A stretch of DNA of 64,000 bases, taken from the NCBI GenBank assembly GCA_963669155.1, contig OZ022597.1, positions 3,616,833 through 3,680,832 of the forward strand, in the 5' to 3' direction. The number at the start of each line of letters is the position of its first letter. Positions within the stretch are counted from its first letter, which is position 1. The notes beneath the pieces are model-generated. The model did no database searches and was not told the DNA's origin. It saw only the letters and a program-made list of their open reading frames with translations. Positions 56,826 through 64,000 of this stretch are shown piece by piece. The DNA comes from Arbacia lixula. Its lineage: Eukaryota > Echinodermata > Echinoidea > Arbacioida > Arbaciidae. Both the position numbers and the translations under genes were made by a program.

Positions 56826-57923
56826 ATGGCAGCCAGTGCCATGCCAGAGCGCGTGCTATACCTAACCTTCAACGAAACAGTGGTCACCGACATACTACAG
56901 TCAGCGACGAACTCTTCAATGAATTCATCGACGACGGCGTCGCCAGTACACGAGAGCTCCCTGGACGTGTGGGTGGTCGTTCTTGAATTCCTGCTAGGTG
57001 TCATTGGAATCGTCGGAAACTCTCTCGTCTGCATCATTATTTGGCGCGCGAAATTTCTGCATAATTACACCAACTACCTCATCTTCAGTCTGGCTGTAGC
57101 GGACCTAGTCGCAAGTTTGAGCCTGGTGTGTAATGTTTTTGTCCTGGAGGCGCATCTAATCAGACACACTCCAGCCAATCCCCTGGCCGCGGAGTTCTAC
57201 TGTAGGCTCTACAACAGTCGTTTCATGTTTTGGACCAGCGTGACAGCCTCTGTGTTTAATCTCGTGTGCGTAACCTATGAACGGTTTCTCGCTATCGTTT
57301 ACCCTCTGCACTACCCAATGTACTTCAACGGCCGCAAGGTCGCCATTGCTATCGGCGCCACGTGGGGCTTCGCGCTGCTGCAAGAGATATTTGCCTTCTT
57401 CGTGAATTACTACAACGAAGCGACTGAAGACTGCGACTACGGCTACCCGACCGAAGCAGGCGCGATCATCGTGGGGGTGCTGGTGTTCCTTCTTTCATAC
57501 TTTCTCCCTCTGGTGGTGATGATCTGGGCGTATTACCGCATCATGCACAACCTCAAGCGCGGTGCGCAGAACTCGCACGCGAGCGGGGGAACCAATCACC
57601 GCGGAGATCCCTCCATACTACGCGCGCGTCGGAAAGTGGTGTACGTCCTCTTCACCGTTGTCATGGCATTCGTGATTTTATGGACTCCGAACCAGGTGGT
57701 GTATCTCTTCGAGAATTTTGGTGTGACTATCGTTTCAACGGAACACACGCTGTATAAAGTATTCCGGCTCATGGCGTTTTCTAACTCGGTCATCAATCCT
57801 ATCATTTACGCCTTCAAGTACAAGCAATTCCGAAAGGGATTTCGCGTTGCCATCATGTGTCTGTGTACGTCTAATCACATTCACGATAACCAAGCAGCCA
57901 CGACGGAGCTCTCCAACTCATGA
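56826..57923 (+). CDS. Rhodopsin-class (class A) G protein-coupled receptor, single coding exon
   Basis: A 365-residue plasma-membrane receptor, intact. An in-frame TGA lies four codons upstream and the first ATG (TTACCATGG) has good context. The N-terminus has N-glycosylation sites at N16, N29 and N33. Seven membrane segments lie at about 48-72, 82-104, 131-152, 171-193, 212-236, 270-292 and 309-330. Hallmarks: GN at 64-65, LAVAD at 89-93 (D93), C126 with C203 for the extracellular disulfide, ERF at 152-154 (DRY variant), W180, P228, WTP at 286-288 (L replaces the usual C before W), NPIIY at 324-328 and F335 in helix 8, with C345/C347 as possible palmitoyl sites. TM3 has no Asp at the amine-binding position, so a biogenic-amine ligand is unlikely. 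A peptide or sensory ligand is possible but unknown. Intronless receptors of this type are expanded in sea urchins. No paralogue is next to it here. Confidence 0.93.
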   Translation: MAASAMPERVLYLTFNETVVTDILQSATNSSMNSSTTASPVHESSLDVWVVVLEFLLGVIGIVGNSLVCIIIWRAKFLHNYTNYLIFSLAVADLVASLSLVCNVFVLEAHLIRHTPANPLAAEFYCRLYNSRFMFWTSVTASVFNLVCVTYERFLAIVYPLHYPMYFNGRKVAIAIGATWGFALLQEIFAFFVNYYNEATEDCDYGYPTEAGAIIVGVLVFLLSYFLPLVVMIWAYYRIMHNLKRGAQNSHASGGTNHRGDPSILRARRKVVYVLFTVVMAFVILWTPNQVVYLFENFGVTIVSTEHTLYKVFRLMAFSNSVINPIIYAFKYKQFRKGFRVAIMCLCTSNHIHDNQAATTELSNS

Positions 57924-58389
57924 ATTCTTTTTCCTGAGCCGTATTTCATTGAAATATCTGATAAACAGTTGACGCGAGTTATTTTTAACTATTTGTTCTT
58001 AGATGGTACACATACTGTTGGCGATTGCAACGTTCGATATATATTTTGATTGTAGATACATAGCGAAATAAAAACTGAAATACAGGTAAAATGTTCCGAA
58101 TGTCATATTAAACATTGATATTGAACATTGAGAACATATTTATGCAAATGATCACCGGTGAACTGAAGAGCGCATTAGTGTAACTTTGAAGAAAATCGGG
58201 TAAAATCAATGGTAAGAAAGTCCCTATATTTTGGGAATTGAGGTGTACTGGCCCCGATTATAGTCCTCACTAGAAGACTGCTCCCCTTACTTATTTTGTA
58301 CAGGCCCGGTCGTTATTGGTATGTTGAAGATGTGTTACCTTATCATAAGCACTACCATTACCAAATTTCGAAATTAACCTATTATTTAA
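57924..58389 (+). other. GPCR 3' UTR and downstream sequence
   Basis: The first ~150 bp are the likely 3' UTR, up to the poly(A) signal. Beyond it no feature is recognised until the inverted repeat at 58390. Confidence 0.5.
58067..58072 (+). promoter_or_regulatory. Poly(A) signal AATAAA of the GPCR gene
   Basis: Canonical AATAAA 144 bp after the stop codon, preceded by AT-rich sequence. It is the first such signal downstream of the coding exon. Confidence 0.6.
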
Positions 58390-58496
58390 GTGAAAGGGCT
58401 TTCGGGGGTAATTTCATTTTACAAAGAAATTTTAGGCATACACCCAGTAGTAAGGAGAGCGTGGTCCATCCTGTAAATGAATGAAAGTCCTTTCAC
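58390..58496 (-). mobile_element. SINE body between short inverted repeats
   Basis: GTGAAAGGGCTTTC (58390-58403) and GAAAGTCCTTTCAC (58483-58496) are inverted with one mismatch. Between them is a minus-strand piece of the SINE family at 49841, with TTACAAAGAAATTTTAGGCA and CACCCAGTAGTAAGG. The tRNA-like head is absent. Confidence 0.55.
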
Positions 58497-58596
58497 TAAA
58501 ATCTAGCGGAATTGTCCTTACGGCGGACTACTCATGAATATTAATGAGTCAGATCAAATGAGACTCTTCGGTATTTGTTTCCATGTTGTCGTGTCT

Positions 58597-58963
58597 TGAT
58601 CCGTGAGCTAGAAAGAGCATGCGGGGGAGTATTGTGACTCCATTGAATTAAACATACAAAAGGAAAACAAAGTAAAATGAGACAAAAAGTTTAAGGAGAA
58701 CGCCGACAACAATAAGAGGTTAATTTACAAAGAAATGTTAGGCATACACCCAGTCGAAAGGATAGCGTGCTCAATCTTGTAAATGAATGAAAAAGAAGTT
58801 AGACAAAAATCTTGGAACCAGACGGGAATTGAAGCTGCAATCTATTGCTTTTCGGGTAAGCAGTAACATTTCTTTGTAAATTGAACTATTATTGTTGTCG
58901 GCGTTCTCCTTAAACTTTTTGTCTAATTTTACTTTGTTTTCCTTTTGTATGTTTAATTCAATG
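58597..58963. mobile_element. Foldback structure with 99-bp arms around an inverted SINE
   Basis: 58641-58739 and 58865-58963 are reverse complements with few differences (for example CATTGAATTAAACATACAA against its inverse, and AAGGAGAACGCCGACAACAA). The 125-bp spacer plus the inner arm ends contain a minus-strand SINE (58725-58862: GGCATACACCCAGTCG, then GGAACCAGACGGGAATTGAA). A plus-strand SINE head (TCCGTGAGCTAGAAAGAGCA) sits just outside the left arm at 58599. Two SINE copies meeting in opposite orientation with shared flanking sequence fits a palindromic duplication. Confidence 0.8.
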
Positions 58964-60990
58964 CAAGACATGTTTTCATAATTTGTGTTTTCCCCATAAA
59001 TTAAACCTATCTATGTCAAATGAATTCCTGGACCGTTATTCTGAAAACTAACTGCAGTTTAGACTTAATTGTTCTATATTTTTCTCAGCACTGATAAGCC
59101 CCGCCCCTAAGATATCATCCCAACTCAAGATTCCTCTTGTGACGTCATCAAAGGTAGAAATTAGCAGGATAATAGACAGAATTTATGCACAAACGAAATA
59201 TTGCAATGACTCCCTACAAGTGCTTATAATAATGTATTATTTTTTCCATAGCATAACGAGCACATTTCTGACATAAGGAAACGAGTATTCCCACATGAAA
59301 GGTTGTTAGGTGGTATTGTGTGAAGACATGTGAGTCCTCGACGATTCATGAGTGCGATTTACCAAGTTTGGCGTAGATTTTGATTTCAGTCACTTTTCAG
59401 TATACTAACTGACTTAGCAGCTAGGACAGTTTTTGATCTTTCAGAATTATTTCAGAGTACCATGTACCCTACTTTGAAGGAGGAATATGTGGCACAACAC
59501 GAATTAAGAGGGCTACCACTGCCCAGTAGTGAAATCATGATTCCAGGAACGTGTTTAATCCAAATTTGAACAATGGAGCATAGGTCTCATATAGCTCATC
59601 CCGGTTATATTCTCATCTTGTCTTAAATCCAGTCGAAAGAAGAAATCAAGAATGATAAACCAGTTCCTAAACTGCAACCAGACCTGTTTAGTGAATAGTT
59701 TGACACTGGCCAATATCTACATAGCTGCATATTGACTCCAGAACTAAAATGACGTGTGTGGATTTGATTCATGCAAGTCGCTGTTTACTGATTTATTCAT
59801 TGTTTTGCCAGTAACGACCCCACCTCTACTTTTATACCCAAAACATGATTGCATGTAGGTTACTCAGTTGATTTCCAATATAACATCGGTTAACCATCAA
59901 GCAGTACTAATGGTAGAGAACCTTGAATAAGGTAAAAAAAAATAGCAAGCGTCTGGCATGCTATTCTTCTGTCAATATTTTGTAAAGCACCCGAGATCAT
60001 AAACCCAAAATATCACCAACTATTGTATGAATGACAAAGGGCTCTTAAATCATAACTGTTTTAATACGCAGGGGTTTTATACAGCTTCCGCTTGTGGGCT
60101 CTTCAGAAGGTTATATATATATTACTTTTGGTACATGTATTTATATATGTTGCGCAGACAAAGAGTTGTTTTAACTGAATGTGAATGTGATTAATATGTT
60201 GTGAAACAAATAGTTATACGTAACATTACACAAGCCGTGAGCATACTCTTTCATGTTGGGTAAGAGTGTCCTATATATAAACGTATTTATGATTCCGATA
60301 AACTGGCTAACTTCGGCCCAACTAATTAGTTTATTTTTAATTTGTTTGTACCTGCTGAACAAATAGCGATTTTTTATCAAATGTGAACATTTACTCGTTG
60401 GGCTATGTATGCCCGATATCAGCTAACCAGAAATAGCAGTCAGTCTTGGGAGGCGATCTCAGGCTCAACTAGATTTTTTGTTGTGGAGAGGGGGTGGGCG
60501 GTCTCAACATTTCCGTGTCCACGTATGCAGGGTTTGAGTCATAAGTGAAATTTTATTGAAAAAAATAAAATTCCTCTTTGTCCTGCATATGGACGCTTTT
60601 CGTTGTTTACCAACACAGGATCCTAATTTAGATGGACGGGACGTTTGTAGCATATAGACCCTTCACTGGCTTGTATGTCTATGAGTATTTTGTAGTTAAC
60701 ATCAATATTTGTTTTGCTTCCGAAAAAACACCTTAATTTCCGATTTAAATTGAGTTATCCAGCGCTTTGAAAATAAATGATAAGTGCTAGTTCTGAGCAA
60801 AAAATCTATTGGAAGAAGGAAAAATGTATAGCAATTGAAACTAAATTGGGTGAAGTCATATGAAATGGACTAGTTTATTCGATTACAACAGCCCTTTGGA
60901 AAGCGGGGTGAATTCTGCGCAAGCCAGAGCGGACCAACGCCTAAGGTTCGAAGGCGGGGTTAAAACCCGTTCAGGTGAATATCCTTAGGG
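58964..60990. other. No gene recognised
   Basis: Two kilobases of AT-rich sequence without a frame above 70 codons. No repeat structure was noticed. Confidence 0.5.
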
Positions 60991-61358
60991 CTTTAAAGGG
61001 AATAAACTGTACTGGGAAGACAAAAAAACCTTCAAACGGTGATTGTGAGCAATCTTCTTGCCAATGGTCTTAAATTCATGTATTGTCCATTTTAGAGACG
61101 TTGAAAGTTGTTTGCCCTCAAATGTTCCACATTTGAAGAAATTTAAAATTAAATCACAGATCCTCAAAATGTTCGTGCCGAACATCAAGGATTTATGATT
61201 TAATCACTAATTACTCCAAATGTGGATTATTTGAGGGCAAATAATTTTCAACAAGTCTCTAAAATCGACAATCCATGAATTTAAGACCATTGACAAAAAC
61301 ATTGCTTACAATCACCGTTTGAAGGCTTTTTTGTCTTCCCAGTTTACTCCCTCTAAAG
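60991..61358. repeat. 368-bp near-perfect palindrome
   Basis: The sequence reads almost the same on both strands about a centre at 61177, where ATGTTCG-TGC-CGAACAT is perfect. Matching blocks include AAGACAAAAAAACCTTCAAA, CAATGGTCTTAAATTCATG and TTGCCCTCAAAT with their inverted partners. There is essentially no spacer. Small indels (for example an extra 4-5 bases near 61009) show the arms have diverged. It is either a foldback element or an inverted duplication of older sequence. Confidence 0.85.
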
Positions 61359-61519
61359 GTAGAGTTTCCGCTTTGCAGTTCAAAAATGATGCTCGCTACC
61401 ACCGCGAAAGTTTGTCTTTGTACGCACGGAGCAAGTGCAAGTGTGACGTCATTCAAAAGGCAAGATTCCAAACAATTAGAGAGGTGTTTCATCGAGGCTT
61501 AAAATTTATCAAAAGTTGA
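61205..61519 (+). pseudogene. Decayed coding-like fragment duplicated in the palindrome
   Basis: The plus-strand right arm reads STSLKSTIHEFKTIDKNIAY, then NHRLKAFLSSQF, and continues openly to a stop at 61517-61519. The left arm read on the minus strand gives STSLKWTIHEFKTIGKKIAH, then NHRLKVFLSSQY. The two copies agree in protein sequence better than expected for random DNA, but a stop precedes the stretch in the right arm and the left-arm frame ends outside the palindrome. I do not recognise the protein. It may be part of a mobile-element open frame. Confidence 0.35.
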
Positions 61520-63649
61520 AATTGATCGACTCGTACCATTCCCAGGGGCTTAACATTAATTTTGTGTTTTTATCAAAGAAGTTCAAATCTACTATGTTAA
61601 GATCGATTTTAAGTTAGAATTCATTTCCTAAATTCGTTCCTAAAATCGATTTCGCATTAAGTTTATGAAATATCTCTCAGATAACCAAATTCTTCCAATG
61701 AGGTATATGAGGCCTTTAAATTAAAACAAAAATAAGACCATCTCTTAGAATATAGCAGGTGAAACACGACAACACATAAACACTTTGTCTCGAAATTGTT
61801 TTGATCGATAGAGATAAATGATCATGTATCCACTCGATGGATCTATTTCTATTTATACTGTCGATGGGTTGATATTTCAAGTAACTAAGTGATATCACGG
61901 CGTTGCCAATTAGATATAATGTTTCAAACAGTCGCCAATTCCTTGATGTGTCCATTTTTTTCTTCAAAAACGATTATTTCTCTGATTGTGTTGTTCCGTT
62001 AGCAGCGATTTTCGCGCGTGCGCGCTTATTTGTTAAGAAGTTCGTCACGAGTGTGCTGCATCTCATGTTTACTCCCTCAAGATTCCTCCGCTTCTAGTCA
62101 TTAAATAATCAGGCAATCACGTGAGGTATTCGGTAACTGATAGTGATAGCATATACTTTTCTCGGGTGAATTACTATTCATTAGGACTCAATCAATACTG
62201 TAAGACTAGCAAGAAATGGTAAAGGTTCATCTACTGAGAATAATTTAGGCATAATTGTTTCGTCGCAAAGCAAAATATTTTGGCTCAATATTCAAGCGCC
62301 TAGAGATGCACACCCCCAAACGGGGAACGATTCAAAACTGATTATGCGCGTGCTGATTCTTCTCCGCAAAAGGGTCATTTTTGGTGGTATATGTGCAAAA
62401 TGTACAGAGCGAAAAATTATTGTTAAAATGAGGTGGTAGGAGATTAACATGCTATGACTCATTTGAATTGAAAAAACACGGCTTATGGCCAAGAGCGTAC
62501 TCCGAGCTTTTAGTTAATCACCGTATATATGTGATTCTGCATTTGTTTCCGTGAAGAGGGATAATTCGAATTGCATTAGGTACATCAAAGTTATATACGG
62601 TGTGATGACTTGGGACTGCGGTGTGAGCCAGGGCGCTAGGCATGTTCCATTATGAAAGAGGGTGACCGAAGTAATACGTGTCACACCCTATAACAATCAA
62701 ATAACCTGTATAATCCTTCTATGGAAGATAGTCTATAATATACATAAGAACTATGACTAGTTATTTTGGTAGATTTTCTGAAAAAGGTCTGAAAGTTAAA
62801 GCATTCTGTACACGAACCAGACGGAAATAAGTAGTTCCGGATAACTTAAATGTCATGGTGCGACACAAACACGAAGGCGTTATAGCTGACACGGCTTGAC
62901 GTCATGATTCCAAGTAAGATGTCATGCAGGCAGAGTCCCCCGGATAAAAATCTCCATGCTCATGAATATGTATATACATTCATAGAAGCCCGTCTATTTT
63001 CAGTCGATATGCTTTTTCATATGATCTGTAACAAAAGATAATGAAATGTCAAGAATCTTTTTTTAATGAGAACCTCACGAAGTTCTATTTTGGGCCATTC
63101 CCCCTCTAATTACCTCCTGATTATTTGCTATCATTCAGCTAAACCTGTTTGGGGGTCTTTGCTTTCCTTGTTGATCAGTTGCCTCAACTCCGATTGAACA
63201 TCACTTTACACTGAGAAGTATTTCTGATAGAGAAAGCTGCTCTTGGCCTTGTGCCATAAGTTTTATTCTTATCATCAATATTTACAAAATACAATATATT
63301 TTGTAATATTGCCCATTGCTAGTAATAAAGAGTTTCCTGGATTAGGGCCCGTGATTTAGTCACATACTGTCATGCATTCGTGCGTGTCATATTCCAAAAT
63401 CCTCTTACCCCTTTTCCCAAAGTGGTGCAGATATAGTCGTTGAGGGCCACATAAGACTTTTTTCACCACTCATATCTACAAGTCACACAGAGTAAGAGTT
63501 TATCTGGCACAATTATCGTTAATCCGATGCATCACTCTATCTCCATATTTAGTATTCTCACGTCAAAGAATTGTCCGGTGATGTATCGCTTGTTGCGATC
63601 ATTTGGACATACCACAATAGCCTTGCATCCGGGTTTATCAGATTTACTC
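61520..63649. other. No gene recognised
   Basis: AT-rich sequence. The longest frame (61716-61967, minus strand, 83 codons) is unrecognised. A short CpG run (TTTTCGCGCGTGCGCGC) lies near 62010. Confidence 0.5.
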
Positions 63650-64000
63650 TTAAAGATTGTCCGTCCCTTTTGCAAGCTTAAAATTTGAAATCGTCTATAA
63701 CGATCTTAAATTGAAGAAAGTGTGACTCAAGACCATTTCTAAAAATATAGCATATTGAAGCTTTCTGTATATGTAAAAAATTTCAGTCGTTAAATTTCAA
63801 ACCGACTTTCTTCGTACTACGAAAAAAGTATTAGTCTTTGTTACAGTATCTATGTGGTTATTAAGCGTGTGTGAAATCCTAATTTTATGAGTAATTACCA
63901 AACTTTGGAGATGATTCCTCCTATAGAACATTTTTTTTTTCATAATGCGTTTTATGATTTTATAAACAGATTAATCAATAAAGCAGATATTTCAACACAA
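63650..64000. mobile_element. TTAA-flanked MITE, second copy, cut by the window end
   Basis: TTAA at 63650-63653 is followed by AGATTGTCCGTCCCTTTTGC, the same terminus as the element at 45891. Interior stretches such as TTCTTCGTACTACG (compare TTTTTTCGTACCACG) also correspond. The right terminus is not inside the window. Confidence 0.6.

Noticed and set aside
61319..61519. 66-codon plus-strand frame as a gene
   Set aside because: Its first third is one arm of the palindrome with a stop just upstream; kept only as a possible coding relic.

Overview
The window is non-coding, AT-rich animal DNA with one clear protein-coding gene. It is packed with microsatellites, tRNA-derived SINE copies, LINE relics, and many short inverted-repeat (MITE-like) elements. 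The best guess is a marine invertebrate deuterostome, probably an echinoderm. This rests on an intron-free rhodopsin-class GPCR of the lineage-expanded kind known from sea urchins, SINE tails with the AAGCGCTATATAA motif, and LINE tails made of pentamers. It is an inference from repeat style and gene type, not a species identification.

Layout. 0.4-8 kb: a short TTAA-bounded element, (GA)n tracts, and two near-equal ~176-bp repeats (2271-2446, 7446-7621) that carry a hammerhead-ribozyme-like core on the minus strand. 10.8-12.1 kb: a decayed ~200-bp tandem array. 14.9-21.3 kb: (GT)n, (CT)n and (CA)n tracts, a LINE 3' end and a long SINE. 21.5-31 kb: four more TTAA-bounded elements, a (AAG)n tract and a decayed ~115-bp tandem array (26.8-27.6 kb). 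31-32 kb: a tetranucleotide and CCT-rich homopyrimidine block. 33.6-36.3 kb: a dense cluster of nested short inverted-repeat elements. 36.5-37.3 kb: two LINE remnants, one with recognisable reverse-transcriptase C-terminal coding sequence. 39.5-46.2 kb: a hairpin, tandem duplications, CT/GA/GACA microsatellites, a third hammerhead-like relic and a complete TTAA-flanked 329-bp MITE. 48.2-53.2 kb: an L1-like reverse-transcriptase relic, SINEs and three more MITEs. 56.8-57.9 kb: the GPCR gene, with a probable 5' UTR acceptor just upstream and a poly(A) signal downstream. 58.4-61.5 kb: two foldback structures, one a near-perfect 368-bp palindrome. The window ends inside another copy of the TTAA-flanked MITE family.

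The GPCR is the only gene whose function can be stated. The most notable system-level signals are two. One is a family of about ten ~77-100-bp TTAA-bounded elements, six of them exactly 90-91 bp. The other is the set of three hammerhead-like sites in small repeats. No tRNA, rRNA or CRISPR feature is supported. Most open frames of 60-300 codons lie in simple repeats or mobile-element debris and are not called as genes.
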